A stretch of 64,000 bases of DNA from Acidimicrobiia bacterium (GCA_022819505.1 JAJEHD010000019.1:434001-498000), one strand, 5' to 3'. Counted from the first letter of the stretch, positions 25,799 to 35,463 are shown. Numbers and translations are program-made. Notes: generated by a model not told the origin, from the sequence alone.

Positions 25799-26302
25799 GT
25801 GCAGAATCGAGCCGACCCGCGCCTGCTCGACGCCGAGCGCCTCATCCAGGAGCGCCTCGGCGGCCGGCGCCTGGACTTCGACTCGATGCTGGCCGTGTCG
25901 AACATCTACCGGGCCGCCACCGCGGTCCGCCGCCGGGCCGAGAAGGGGGTGCTGTCGGAGTTCGGTCTCTCCTGGGGTGGGTTCACGACACTCTGGGTGC
26001 TGTGGGTCTGGGGCGAGATGCAGTCCGCAGACCTCGCCGACGAGTGCGACCTCTCGAAGGGGACGCTGACCGGCGTGGTGAAGACGCTGGAGAAGCAGGG
26101 CTTCGTCAAGCGGACACCGGTCGCAGCCGACCGCCGGAAGGTGACCGTCTCTCTCACCGGAGCCGGGCTCGAGACGATCGAGCAGCTCTTCCCGCGATTC
26201 AACCTCTACGAGGGTGAGATGGTGATCAACCTCTCGGCGACCGAGAAGCGGGAGCTGGCCGAGCTCCTCCGCCGGGTCATCGTCACCGCCGGCTCGAGCT
26301 GA
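25799..26302 (+). CDS. MarR-family transcriptional regulator
   Basis: 167-residue winged-helix repressor. The recognition region reads SADLADECDLSKGTLTGVVKTLEKQGFVKRTP (about 80-112), followed by the basic wing VAADRRKVTVSLT. Start is GTG 25799; no strong ribosome site precedes it, and the transcript may be nearly leaderless. It is divergent from the ABC importer operon, with a palindrome between them, which is the usual autoregulatory arrangement. MarR proteins of this size commonly sense aromatic acids or their CoA esters; the ligand here is unknown. Confidence 0.88.
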   Translation: MQNRADPRLLDAERLIQERLGGRRLDFDSMLAVSNIYRAATAVRRRAEKGVLSEFGLSWGGFTTLWVLWVWGEMQSADLADECDLSKGTLTGVVKTLEKQGFVKRTPVAADRRKVTVSLTGAGLETIEQLFPRFNLYEGEMVINLSATEKRELAELLRRVIVTAGSS

Positions 26303-26320
26303 GCCGGCCAGGCCAGCCCG

Positions 26321-27739
26321 TCAGGCGCCGGCGTCGATCAGATCCCAGAGCGCTTCGACATGGGTCCGAGACGTCCATGTGGAGCCCACCGAGATGCGGG
26401 CGTAGCGCCTTCCCTCGGCCTCCGAGGCGGTGATGTAGAACCGCCCGTCGTCGTTGATGCGATCGACCAGCTCGTCGGTCGCCGCATTGCCGTCGACATG
26501 GGCGAACGACACCAGCGCGAACGGCGTGGGCGCGACGGTGGCGAGCTTGCTGTGGGCGTCGATGCGGTCGGCCAGCTCCCGGGCCCAGGCGACGTGGGTG
26601 CGGATCATCCTGCGGAGGCCCGCCGCGCCGAAGCAGCGCAGCACGAACCACAGCTTCAGCGCCCGGAACGGCCGGCCCAGAGGGCCGTGCCAGTCGCGGT
26701 AGTCGATCACCCGGCCCGACTCGGACGCTTCGTTGCGCAGGTAGGGCGGCAGGACGCTGAGCGCCTCGATGAGCGGCCGGCGGTCGGCCACCCACATCAC
26801 CGAGCAGTCGAGGTTGGTGGCCAGCCACTTGTGGGGGTTGAACGTGTAGCTGTCCACCAGCTCCAGGCCGTCCTGGTGATGGCGGAACTCCTCACAGATC
26901 ATGGCCGAGCCCGCGTAGGCCGCATCGACGTGGTGCCACATCTGCTCGGCCCGGGCGATCTCGCCGAAGCGTCGCACCGGATCGACGCCGGTGGTGCCGG
27001 TGGTGCCCACCGCCGAGCACACGAAGGCCGGGGCGAGCCCGGCCCGGCGGTCCTCGGTGACGGTCGCGGCGAGCACGTCGGGTCTGGCCGCGAACTCGCG
27101 GTCGGTTGCCAGCAGCCTGATGTGCCCGTAGCCGGCCATGCGGGCGCCCTTCTCGATCGAGGAGTGGGCGTGACTCGACGTGTAGGCGACCATGTCCTTC
27201 GGGCCGGCTCCGCTCCGCACCAGGCACTCCTCGCGGGCCACCACCAGCGCGGTGTGGGTTGACGCTGACGCACCGGACTGCAGCACCCCGCCGCCCGCGC
27301 CGGTCGTCTTCCACTCCTGGGGCATGCCGAGGAGGTCGACGAGCCAGTCGAGCACGTGGGACTCGATCTCCGTAGCGGCCGGCGAGGTGGACCACAGCAT
27401 TCCCTGCACACCCATGCCGGCCGCGGCCAGCTCGCCCAGGATCGCGGGCGGTGACGACTGGGCCGGGAAGTAGGCGAACCATCCCGGGTGCTGCCAGTGG
27501 GTCAACCCCGGGGCTACTACCCGGTCGAGGTCGGCGAGGACGGCGTCGAAGGCTTCCGGGTCCTCCGGGGCGCGGCCGGGCAGCTTGGCCCGCACCTCGC
27601 CCGGCCGCACGGGCTCGCGCACCGGGCGGTCCTCGAGGCCGCCGAGGTAGTCGACGACCCAGTCGACCAGGGCGTAGGCGTTGCGCCGGAACGCCTCAAG
27701 GTCGAGCGGGTCGGTATCCAATCGCCGACCCTCACCCAT
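26321..27739 (-). CDS. Group II PLP-dependent decarboxylase, aromatic-L-amino-acid decarboxylase type
   Basis: 472-residue PLP enzyme that decarboxylates an aromatic amino acid or related substrate. The cofactor lysine is in SYTFNPHKWLATN and the preceding HVDAAYAGSAMICEEFRH is the AADC signature with the PLP-binding Asp. THWQHPGWFAYFPAQSSPPAILG near residue 80 is also typical. Its ATG lies 8 bp inside the end of the upstream luciferase-like gene, so the two are coupled. Tyrosine, DOPA or tryptophan are plausible substrates, but specificity is not readable. Convergent with the MarR gene. Confidence 0.87.
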   Translation of the reverse strand: MGEGRRLDTDPLDLEAFRRNAYALVDWVVDYLGGLEDRPVREPVRPGEVRAKLPGRAPEDPEAFDAVLADLDRVVAPGLTHWQHPGWFAYFPAQSSPPAILGELAAAGMGVQGMLWSTSPAATEIESHVLDWLVDLLGMPQEWKTTGAGGGVLQSGASASTHTALVVAREECLVRSGAGPKDMVAYTSSHAHSSIEKGARMAGYGHIRLLATDREFAARPDVLAATVTEDRRAGLAPAFVCSAVGTTGTTGVDPVRRFGEIARAEQMWHHVDAAYAGSAMICEEFRHHQDGLELVDSYTFNPHKWLATNLDCSVMWVADRRPLIEALSVLPPYLRNEASESGRVIDYRDWHGPLGRPFRALKLWFVLRCFGAAGLRRMIRTHVAWARELADRIDAHSKLATVAPTPFALVSFAHVDGNAATDELVDRINDDGRFYITASEAEGRRYARISVGSTWTSRTHVEALWDLIDAGA

Positions 27740-28667
27740 CGAGGCGAGCGCAGTAGTCGACCATCCGCCGGCAGACGGCCGGTACCTCCCGGAGGTCGTC
27801 GGTGTACTGCGACGGCTTCATGCAGAACAGCGTGTACCCCGCGGCCACCTGGTCGTCGATGGCGGCCATGGCCTCGTCGACGTCGGCCACCGCGTCGGGG
27901 GAGGCGAACGTGGCCCGTGTGCCGCCCACCAGCTCGATCTCGGAGATGTCTCGCCCGACCTGGGCCAACCCTCCGGCCAGTTGGGCCAGATCGTCGGCGG
28001 TGGGCGCACCGAATGGGTGGAACCCGCTGCCGAAGCGGGCCATTCGGCGGATCAGAGCCGGGTGCATCCACTCGCCGCCGAACCACATGCGGGGTCCCTC
28101 CGGTCGCCAGGCCTTGGGCTCGCAGTACACGTCCGCGAAGCTGAAGTAGCGACCCTCGAAGCCGGCGGGTGAGCCGGCCCAGAGCCGCGACATGGCCTCC
28201 AGGTGCTCGTCGAGGATGCGGCCCCGCTCCGCGAAGGGCACCCCGTGGGCCTCGTACTCGGCCCGCTGCCATGAGACGGTGGGCTGCACCACCAGCCGGC
28301 CCTCGCACAGCAGGTCGATGGTGGCGAGGTCCTTGGCCAGCAGGATCGGGTGCCGCAACACCGGGATGATGGCGCCGGCCACCACCCGGACCCGGCTGGT
28401 GGCCGTGGCCACCGCCGCCAGGGTGGCCACCGAGCTGGGCCACGGCGTCATCGGGTCCTGGTTGCCGATGGCGGCGTACATCCGGGGATTGCTCATCAGC
28501 CCGCCGGAGGCGGCGTCACCGCCGAGCATGGTCTGCTCGCTGACCATCACCGCGTCGAAGCCGCTGTCCTCGGCCATGCGGGCCAGCTCGACCAGCCCCC
28601 GCATGTCGCGGGGGTCGAGCATCGTGTGGTTCTCGGTGAGGATCATCAACATCCGAGGCGGCGCCAC
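27732..28667 (-). CDS. Luciferase-like (LLM) oxidoreductase, probably F420-dependent, paralogue 1
   Basis: 311-residue TIM-barrel oxidoreductase of the bacterial luciferase superfamily. Landmarks are ILTENHT at the N-terminus, GFDAVMVSEQ, VLRHPILLAKDLATID, GRLVVQPTVSW and PRMWFGGEWMHP. The start is GTG 28667 or ATG 28652. It is strikingly similar over its whole length to the gene at 39290-40255, sharing runs such as GRLVVQPTVSW and VGGTRA. It lies between an SDR and the aromatic decarboxylase in one operon. F420 is the likely cofactor from the family and host lineage; FMN is possible. Confidence 0.82.
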   Translation of the reverse strand: MAPPRMLMILTENHTMLDPRDMRGLVELARMAEDSGFDAVMVSEQTMLGGDAASGGLMSNPRMYAAIGNQDPMTPWPSSVATLAAVATATSRVRVVAGAIIPVLRHPILLAKDLATIDLLCEGRLVVQPTVSWQRAEYEAHGVPFAERGRILDEHLEAMSRLWAGSPAGFEGRYFSFADVYCEPKAWRPEGPRMWFGGEWMHPALIRRMARFGSGFHPFGAPTADDLAQLAGGLAQVGRDISEIELVGGTRATFASPDAVADVDEAMAAIDDQVAAGYTLFCMKPSQYTDDLREVPAVCRRMVDYCARLDG

Positions 28668-28668
28668 G

Positions 28669-29427
28669 TCAGCGCTCCAGCATGTCGAAGGGCCCCAGCG
28701 CGACCGCGCCGCCGTCGAGCCGGAACGACACTCCGGTCGCGAAGCGTCCCGCCGGGGCCACCAGGTAGTGCACGAGGGCCGCGATCTCGTCGGGCTTGCC
28801 GGCCCGGCCCGCGATGTTCACGGAGACGCCGGCCGCGTCGAGCTCGCGGATGGCATCGGCGGCCATCGGCGTGTCGACGATGCCCGGATCGACCTGGGTG
28901 ACCCTGATGCCGTCGGCCCGCCATTCCTTGGCCAGCGCCACCGTGACCGCGGCCAGCCCGGCCTTGGTAGCCCCGTAGACGGCGCCCCCCGCGGAGGGCC
29001 GCACCGCGTCAACGGAGCCGATCATCACCACCGCGGCGTCCCGAGCTGCGGCCAGATGCGGGTGGGCCAGCTGGCAGAGCCGCAGCGGCGCCCACAGGTT
29101 GAGCCCGACCAGCCCGTCGAAGTACTGGCGGTCCATCTCACCGAGCGGGAGCCAGTCGCCCCGGCCGGCGTTGTTGACCAGGATGTCGAGCCCGCCCAAC
29201 TCGGCGACGGCTCCGTCGATCACCCCGTCGACTGCGTCGGCGTCGCTGAGATCGGCTGCCAGGGGGCGCACCTGGCCGTCCGCCTCGGGAACCCGTCCCG
29301 ACCGCGACACCGCCACCACGCTCGCGCCCGCGCCGGCGAGGCGGGATGCGATCGCGGCCCCGATGCCGGCCGAAGCGCCGGTGACCACGGCACGGCGGCC
29401 GGTCAGGTCGAAAGCAGCATCAGTCAC
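28669..29427 (-). CDS. Short-chain dehydrogenase/reductase
   Basis: 252-residue classical SDR. TGASAGIG binds NAD(P), LVNNAGRG is the NNAG motif, and the catalytic Ser (IGSVDA), Tyr and Lys (VYGATKAG) are all present. It is the first gene of the operon SDR, luciferase-like, decarboxylase, with one base between its stop and the next GTG. Substrate unknown. It marks the right-hand edge of ordinary high-GC sequence before the restriction island. Confidence 0.88.
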   Translation of the reverse strand: MTDAAFDLTGRRAVVTGASAGIGAAIASRLAGAGASVVAVSRSGRVPEADGQVRPLAADLSDADAVDGVIDGAVAELGGLDILVNNAGRGDWLPLGEMDRQYFDGLVGLNLWAPLRLCQLAHPHLAAARDAAVVMIGSVDAVRPSAGGAVYGATKAGLAAVTVALAKEWRADGIRVTQVDPGIVDTPMAADAIRELDAAGVSVNIAGRAGKPDEIAALVHYLVAPAGRFATGVSFRLDGGAVALGPFDMLER

Positions 29428-29565
29428 GCAGCCACAATAGCTATGCGGCGTCCCTGCGTGGATGGCCGAGGAGCCTCGGCTGAGTCGTCGCTGAGCGTCT
29501 GCCTGTCATACCCACTTACGAACATGTGTTTGCAAGCAGGTATCCCCCACACGCAGGGCGGCACG

Positions 29566-31230
29566 ATGTCAGACTGCATTCAAATGACACTCATCGACCA
29601 AGAGGTATGTCCACAGGCCAACGCCGAGGACGGACCCCGCAGTGAGCATGACCTTGCACATGCTGCTTGGTCAATCGTTCGACAGGGCGACCTGGCCGAA
29701 CTCTCGGAGCCCGAGTCCATACTCGTCCGCGCGCTGACCATTCCCGAACGCGACTCTGACGGCGGCAGATTGATCCATCTGATCCGCTCTGGCCGGGATC
29801 CTCTGGGTGACGCGCTTATGCGCTTGCGCTCACCTGATCAACGCAGACCGCTGGGTGCCACCTACACACCTCCCGAGATCGTGTCCTCAATGGTTGGCTG
29901 GATCGTCGAGCACTCCAGGCCGGACCGCGTAGTCGATCCTGGAGCCGGCTCGGCGCGATTCCTTCTGGCTGCGGGCCGCGCCTTGCCCGATGCTCACCTC
30001 GTCGGCGTGGAGATCGACCCACTGGCAGCGCTGCTTGCCCGTGCCAACCTCACGGCCATGGGCCTCGACCATCGATCGCAGATCTTGATGCGGGACTACC
30101 GGGACGCCGATCTCGGCGAGTGCGGTGGCCCCACGGCCTTCATCGGGAATCCGCCCTATGTTCGCCACCACCAGATCGAGCCGAAATGGAAGAAATGGCT
30201 CGCTATCAACTCGACCGCCCTTGGACTCAAGGCCAGCGGTCTGGCCGGGATGCACGTTCACTTCATGTTGGCGACGGCCCTTCATGCCCGACCTGGCGAC
30301 CTTGGCGTGTTCGTGACGTCGTCGGAGTGGCTCGATGTGAACTACGGCCACTTGCCAAGAACGCTGTTTGCGACCCAACTCGGCGGAGTGTCAATCCACT
30401 TGGTCGATCCGCACACGACACCGTTCGCTGACGCGGCCGTAACGGCGGCCGTCACTTGCTTTCAGGTAGGCGGGCCTGCTACGTCGATCCACATGAAGCG
30501 GGTTCCTAGCACTTCTGAGCTAGGCATGCTCGATGGAGGACAGCCGTTCAGTAAACGACAATTGCGCTCCGCGCCGAGGTGGTCGCCCCTGCTCAACGGC
30601 TCACAGAAGCCGCCTGAGGGTTACGTCGAACTTGGAGAAATCTGTTGCGTTCATCGGGGTGCCGTGACAGGCGCCAACGCCATTTGGATAACCGACGCCA
30701 ACGATCCCGCTCTTCCTTCCGAGGTGCTCTTCCCCTCCGTCACCCGCGCGGTCGAACTGTTCGATGCAACTGACGGCATCCTCTTGGACACGCAGGGCTT
30801 AAGAGCAGTGATCGACCTGCCGGCCGATCTCGACGTGCTCGACGAAGCTGACCGTCCCCGCATCGACCGGTTCCTGCGAGCTGCGGAGCGCGGCGGGGTC
30901 CGTTCCGGCTACATCGCTCGTAACCGCAAGCCTTGGTGGGCCGTGGGTCTACGGTCTCCTGCTCCAATCCTTGCCACCTACATGGCGCGTCGACCACCGG
31001 CATTCGTTCGCAACCTAGCCAGCGCCCACAACATCAACGCCGTACACGGCATCTACCCCCGGGAACCAATGCCATACGCAACTCTGGACACGCTGGTAGG
31101 TGCTCTGCGCGCCGCGGCACCCAATGCGGTCGGACGTACCTATGCAGGTGGCCTACTCAAGTTCGAGCCTTCGGAGATGGCACGCATCTACGTCCCAGGC
31201 CCAGCCATGCTCCGGGAGATGGCGGCATGA
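29566..31230 (+). CDS. N6-adenine DNA methyltransferase of a XamI-type restriction-modification system
   Basis: Gamma-class N6-adenine methylase of about 554 residues. SAM-binding motif I is VVDPGAGSARFLLAAG (about 121-136), the catalytic motif FIGNPPYVRHH (about 193-203), and the C-terminal half is a TaqI-like target-recognition region. Start is ATG 29566; ATG 29524 is in frame as an alternative. Its stop overlaps the nuclease ATG (ATGA), so methylase is translated first. Base composition is lower in GC than flanking genes, suggesting transfer. From the partner family I infer the target is GTCGAC with adenine methylation. Confidence 0.85.
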   Translation: MSDCIQMTLIDQEVCPQANAEDGPRSEHDLAHAAWSIVRQGDLAELSEPESILVRALTIPERDSDGGRLIHLIRSGRDPLGDALMRLRSPDQRRPLGATYTPPEIVSSMVGWIVEHSRPDRVVDPGAGSARFLLAAGRALPDAHLVGVEIDPLAALLARANLTAMGLDHRSQILMRDYRDADLGECGGPTAFIGNPPYVRHHQIEPKWKKWLAINSTALGLKASGLAGMHVHFMLATALHARPGDLGVFVTSSEWLDVNYGHLPRTLFATQLGGVSIHLVDPHTTPFADAAVTAAVTCFQVGGPATSIHMKRVPSTSELGMLDGGQPFSKRQLRSAPRWSPLLNGSQKPPEGYVELGEICCVHRGAVTGANAIWITDANDPALPSEVLFPSVTRAVELFDATDGILLDTQGLRAVIDLPADLDVLDEADRPRIDRFLRAAERGGVRSGYIARNRKPWWAVGLRSPAPILATYMARRPPAFVRNLASAHNINAVHGIYPREPMPYATLDTLVGALRAAAPNAVGRTYAGGLLKFEPSEMARIYVPGPAMLREMAA

Positions 31231-32153
31231 GTTCCGCCGATCCCCCTAGGTGGAACGACCAACAGTTCGAGGAACAACTAACGGTCGCCAAGGCTGCATT
31301 CTGCGAAGAGAGGCTTCGCGAGCCGACGGAGCAGTACCGCGAGGTCTTCGACGACTACGCAGCGCGTGTCAGAGCTCTAATGGCCCGGACAGATCACCTG
31401 ACGAACTGGTCCGAGGTTCTTGAGACCGTCCTCAGCGACGAAGTAGGCCTCGATGCTCTGAGATATGTCGCAGGTCCGCCGATCTCTGCGGATGACCTCA
31501 AGACCCTGGCAGACGCTTCGCTCGCTCCCGGCCGGCTGCGCCGCGATCCTGAGATGGCGTCCAGGGTCCTCGACGTCGTGCTCACCAGTCTCGATACCAA
31601 GCGATTCCCGTGGGTGGCAGAACAGCGTCTCCCCAATCCAGACGAACGACAGGCAGCGACCGTGGCCTCGGCGAGTCTCATGGCCACCCAGCGCGTCCAG
31701 ACCGACAGGAAGAACCTCGCAAAGACCAAGCAGGAAAGGCAAGTAGCGGACTATCTGTCTGATATCGGCCTAACGCACGTCGGACCGCGAGACATCACGA
31801 CGAGCGACGATGCACCGGAGCGAGGCTCGTTCTGTGGAGAGTGCATGTTCGGAGACCGCAAGGCCGATCTCGTCGTGCGACTTCACGACGGACGCCTCAT
31901 GCCCATCGAATGTAAGGTTTCGAACTCGGCGACGAACTCTGTCAAGAGGCTCAACAATGACGCGGCCATTAAGGCTGAGGCTTGGATTAAGCAGTTCGGC
32001 ACGCTTCAGACCGTCCCGACCGCCGTACTGTCCGGTGTGTTCAAGAGGCACAACCTCATTCAGGCGCAGGAGGCGGGGCTCACGATCTTCTGGGCGCACG
32101 ATCTGAGTCCGCTAGGCAAGTTCATAGGGTCCACAGCAGAGTTAGCTCAATAG
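31227..32153 (+). CDS. XamI-family type II restriction endonuclease
   Basis: 308-residue nuclease. The C-terminal third holds the PD-(D/E)XK core: Asp in GDRKADLVVRLHDG and the Glu-x-Lys in MPIECKVSNS (about 210-230). Further family landmarks are NSVKRLNNDAAIKAEAWI, VLSGVFKRHNL and LTIFWAHDL. XamI recognises GTCGAC, the SalI sequence, and this one probably does too (known family, inferred for this protein). It is translationally coupled to the adenine methylase. Expression order and coupling fit a self-protecting pair. Confidence 0.85.
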   Translation: MSSADPPRWNDQQFEEQLTVAKAAFCEERLREPTEQYREVFDDYAARVRALMARTDHLTNWSEVLETVLSDEVGLDALRYVAGPPISADDLKTLADASLAPGRLRRDPEMASRVLDVVLTSLDTKRFPWVAEQRLPNPDERQAATVASASLMATQRVQTDRKNLAKTKQERQVADYLSDIGLTHVGPRDITTSDDAPERGSFCGECMFGDRKADLVVRLHDGRLMPIECKVSNSATNSVKRLNNDAAIKAEAWIKQFGTLQTVPTAVLSGVFKRHNLIQAQEAGLTIFWAHDLSPLGKFIGSTAELAQ

Positions 32154-32264
32154 TTGGAGCTGACGCGATGACGGAAGCGGCTCGCCGTTCCGCGATTCTG
32201 TTGTCGCCCAAGATCAAGGCGTCAACGGTTGCGGCATAGGGAGATCAATAGACCTTTACATGAT

Positions 32265-32293
32265 TTGACATGCTGTTTCAAATATGCCAAGAT
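32265..32293 (+). promoter_or_regulatory. Probable promoter of the second restriction-modification system
   Basis: TTGACA (32265-32270), a 17-base spacer, then CAAGAT (32288-32293) in a locally AT-rich stretch of the 220-bp gap. It is about 80 bp before the cytosine methylase GTG. A preceding TTTACATGATTTGACATG stretch contains an imperfect direct repeat that could bind a controller, but no controller gene is present. Confidence 0.5.
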
Positions 32294-32373
32294 GATCTAG
32301 AGCGTTCATCCCCTGCGAGATCCGTCTCGTTGGCTACTACGGTGCTCAAACCCCGCCAAGAGGGAACTGCCAA

Positions 32374-33441
32374 GTGATCCACCTTAGTTCACACCCAGTT
32401 GCAGCGATTGACCTCTTTTGCGGCGTGGGCGGACTCTCGTATGGCCTAGAGGCAGCCGGCGTGAACATCCTTGCTGGCGCCGACATCGATCCATCCTGTC
32501 GATACCCCTTCGAGGCGAACATAACGGGCGCGAGGTTTCTCGAACGCGACGCCCGCCTCCTTGCCCCTGAGGAACTCGCGGAGATCTGGCCTCAAGACTC
32601 CCTCAGGCTCCTAGCGGGCTGCGCTCCGTGCCAGCCCTTCTCTCCTTACCAGCGTGGCCGCGGGACGCCAAGTGACTCTCGATGGTCCTTGCTTCGCGAG
32701 TTCGGTCGCTTGGTGAGGGCCACAGAGCCCGAACTTGTGACCACGGAGAACGTGCCACGATTGATGGGCACGTCAGTTTTTGGGGCCTTCCTCGAACTCT
32801 TGCGTGAACTCGACTATTCGATTGCGTACCGCACATGCAACTGTGCCGACTACGGCTTGCCACAGAAGCGCAGGCGATTAGTGCTCATTGCATCTAGGCT
32901 CGGACCGATAGATATCCCAGAAGGATACCTCTCAGGCTTACAGCCCAAGACGGTCGGAGACGCCATACGTCGCATGCCTCCGATTGCGTCCGGAGAAGTT
33001 AACGCCACCGATCCGCTTCATCGCAGCCGAACGTTGCAGGACATCAATCGACAGCGAATCCAAGCATCGGCACCAGGAGGAAGTTGGCGAGACTGGCCCG
33101 AGGAACTGCGAGTTCCGTGCCATCGTCGGGCGAGCGGCAGAAGGTTCAGGAATGTGTATGCGAGAATGTCATGGGATGAACCGGCACCCACACTTACCAC
33201 TTACTTTTACAATTTCGGTGCAGGACGATTCGGTCATCCTGAACAAGATCGCGCCATTTCAATCCGTGAGGGTGCAATCTTGCAAGGCTTCCCGGCAGAA
33301 TATGACTTCGTAGAGTCGGGTTCGCCGATCAGCTTCACGACCCTCGGGAGACTGATCGGAAATGCCGTACCTCCCCCACTAGGTGCAGCCATCGGCCAGA
33401 CCATTATCCACCATATCAGAAATGTGAGATTAGGGACATGA
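32374..33441 (+). CDS. C5-cytosine DNA methyltransferase (HgiDII-type system)
   Basis: 355-residue m5C methylase. Motif I is AIDLFCGVGGLSYGLE, the catalytic cysteine is in GCAPCQPFSPYQRG (about 84-95), ENV is at about 125, and motif VIII is GLPQKRRRLVLIAS. The C-terminal GRLIGNAVPPPLG is motif X. Start is GTG 32374, with AGAGGGA 7-8 bases upstream. It is followed after 6 bp by the GHKL-ATPase nuclease, the usual HgiDII/BbrUII arrangement. Lower GC than the surrounding chromosome. Confidence 0.92.
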   Translation: MIHLSSHPVAAIDLFCGVGGLSYGLEAAGVNILAGADIDPSCRYPFEANITGARFLERDARLLAPEELAEIWPQDSLRLLAGCAPCQPFSPYQRGRGTPSDSRWSLLREFGRLVRATEPELVTTENVPRLMGTSVFGAFLELLRELDYSIAYRTCNCADYGLPQKRRRLVLIASRLGPIDIPEGYLSGLQPKTVGDAIRRMPPIASGEVNATDPLHRSRTLQDINRQRIQASAPGGSWRDWPEELRVPCHRRASGRRFRNVYARMSWDEPAPTLTTYFYNFGAGRFGHPEQDRAISIREGAILQGFPAEYDFVESGSPISFTTLGRLIGNAVPPPLGAAIGQTIIHHIRNVRLGT

Positions 33442-33447
33442 GCAGCT

Positions 33448-35463
33448 ATGACTGAAGTCCACAAGTACACAATGACTGTCGATCTTGCGATTATTGAGTC
33501 GTTGGGAATAAACCTCTACAGCAATGCAGCTGCCGTGCTAAGCGAGTTGGTAGCTAACGCCTACGACGCGGATGCTACTCTTGTGCAGATAGAATGGAAC
33601 GCTGCCGAACAAGAAGGCACTGTAACAGTAGTTGACGATGGTTGCGGAATGACCGTCGCCGAGATCAACGATAGGTTTCTTGTAACTGGTTACAAGAAAC
33701 GGCAAACAGAGGGTGAATATTCAATCCGCTGGAAGCGACCATTCATGGGCCGTAAGGGCATCGGTAAACTGTCCGTCTTCTCCATAGCTAAGGAGGTGCT
33801 TATATACTCAACCAAGAATCAGCACAGTAATGGACTCTGCATAAACATCGACGATCTTGAACAACGGATCAAAGCGAAGGAACCCTATCATCCGAAGCCT
33901 GTACCAGTTCCAGACGAGTTCGCGTCTCCTGGTACTGCTATAGTCCTTAACCAACTCAAGAGCAAGCGCGTTGCCCTTACAGTTTCCGCTCTGCGGAAAC
34001 GCCTAGCTCGACGATTCGATGTCGTTGATCAGACACCGAGATCTGAGGGAGGCTTCAAGATCCAGATCAACGGCGAGGACGTAACGTATGCTGATCGCCA
34101 AGAACTACGGAGACTAGAGTACATCTGGGAATTCGGCCGACAGTCCCTCCCATCTGAAGCACTGCCATCTGACATCGTCAGATATACGCTTCCTGCTGAT
34201 ATCCCGCATCCGGAGAAGGATTGGTCGATAAGTGGCTGGATTGGCACAGCTCGCGTACCGTCCGATCTCACTGCGGATAAGGAAGCGGGCTCGCTCAAAA
34301 ATATTATCGTCCTTGCTCGGAAGCGTCCGATTCAAGAGGGAATAATCGACAAGCTCGATTTTTCGAGAGTTTTTGGAAACTATGTCACTGGTCAAATCGA
34401 GGCAGACTTCTTGGACCAAGAAGGTGAAGACGATATTGCCACTAGTGATCGGCAGCGACTAATTGAGGATGACCCAAGAGTGCAGGCACTGCAACAGTTT
34501 CTGCGCGATGCGTTTGCAAAGGCGTCAGAGACGTGGAACCGAGAAAGGCCCAAGCGCAAGGCAAGAGCCGCTATAGCAGACAAACCGCAGCTTAGGAAAT
34601 GGGTAGAGGGATTGCCTCCGTGGCAAAGGGAGTCTGCTGAGAAGCTCATAGGAACAATCGCAGCCCTCCCGATGGAGAAAGGAAGCGAAGATGTTCATCG
34701 GAGTGAGCTTTATCGTGCAGGTATACTGGCGTTCGCTCGAATTGGATTGCGAAAGACAAGCGATGATCTGAATTCACTGAGCAATTTGAACGCGGAGGAG
34801 CTACTGACACTCTTGGGTGCACAGGACGAATACGAATCAGCTCTTTGGATCGATATCTTTAGGTCTCGTGTACAAGCGATTCAGCAATTCGAAAATTTGA
34901 CTGACACAGACGAGAAAGAAAAAGTTCTCCGCAATCACCTATTTGATCACTTGTGGCTCCTTGACGCCTCATGGGAAAGAGCTACAGCCGATCCTAAGAT
35001 GGAGGAGGATCTCCGAAGAATCGATCCGGACTTGCTTGCAGTAGATGCCGAGGGAAATGAGATTCGGGGACGCATGGATCTTCGATTTGCTAAGGCAACT
35101 GGAGTCCAGATCATTGTGGAACTCAAGCGATATTCTAGGAAGATGAAGGTTGAAGACCTAGTATCACAAGGTCGAAAGTACCGCGCAGCTGTAGAGAGCA
35201 TCCTTACTCAGCAAGGAGAGAAGTTCCCGCGTATTGAGGTTGCATTCGTAATAGGTTCTAGGCCGCGTGTGTCAGATCTTGGAGTATTTAAGACGGATCA
35301 TGAGGCGATTGAGTATGCACTGTATCCGATCGCTGGCCGATACCTTCTTTATGATGAGCTGATTGCGAATGCGTGCAGGCAATACGATGACTATTTTAGC
35401 GCGAGCAGAGCGGCACGCGAGCTTGATGAAGTCTTGAATTCATTGATCCCGAACGAGTCATGA
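33448..35463 (+). CDS. GHKL ATPase-PD-(D/E)XK restriction enzyme, HgiDII/BbrUII-like
   Basis: 671-residue protein. The N-terminus is a GHKL ATPase: N-box LSELVANAYDADA (Glu33, Asn37), G1 VDDGCGM (Asp63) and G2 GRKGIGKLS (about 101-109). The C-terminus reads GRMDLRF then IIVELKRYSRK (about 540-563), a D...ELK nuclease core. I recall this architecture with a C5 methylase as the HgiDII/BbrUII family, which cuts GTCGAC; that recall is moderately secure. Other GHKL proteins (MORC- or MutL-like) are the alternative, but the nuclease core and methylase neighbour argue for restriction. It is the most AT-rich gene in the window, with many A/T-ending codons, suggesting recent acquisition. Confidence 0.75.
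   Translation: MTEVHKYTMTVDLAIIESLGINLYSNAAAVLSELVANAYDADATLVQIEWNAAEQEGTVTVVDDGCGMTVAEINDRFLVTGYKKRQTEGEYSIRWKRPFMGRKGIGKLSVFSIAKEVLIYSTKNQHSNGLCINIDDLEQRIKAKEPYHPKPVPVPDEFASPGTAIVLNQLKSKRVALTVSALRKRLARRFDVVDQTPRSEGGFKIQINGEDVTYADRQELRRLEYIWEFGRQSLPSEALPSDIVRYTLPADIPHPEKDWSISGWIGTARVPSDLTADKEAGSLKNIIVLARKRPIQEGIIDKLDFSRVFGNYVTGQIEADFLDQEGEDDIATSDRQRLIEDDPRVQALQQFLRDAFAKASETWNRERPKRKARAAIADKPQLRKWVEGLPPWQRESAEKLIGTIAALPMEKGSEDVHRSELYRAGILAFARIGLRKTSDDLNSLSNLNAEELLTLLGAQDEYESALWIDIFRSRVQAIQQFENLTDTDEKEKVLRNHLFDHLWLLDASWERATADPKMEEDLRRIDPDLLAVDAEGNEIRGRMDLRFAKATGVQIIVELKRYSRKMKVEDLVSQGRKYRAAVESILTQQGEKFPRIEVAFVIGSRPRVSDLGVFKTDHEAIEYALYPIAGRYLLYDELIANACRQYDDYFSASRAARELDEVLNSLIPNES

Noticed and set aside
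29430..29565. Copy of the MarR-type operator upstream of the SDR operon (GTGTTTGCAAGCAG)
   Set aside because: The arms do not match CGTTTGG/CCAAACG and the spacing to a start differs, so it was not counted as a fourth site.
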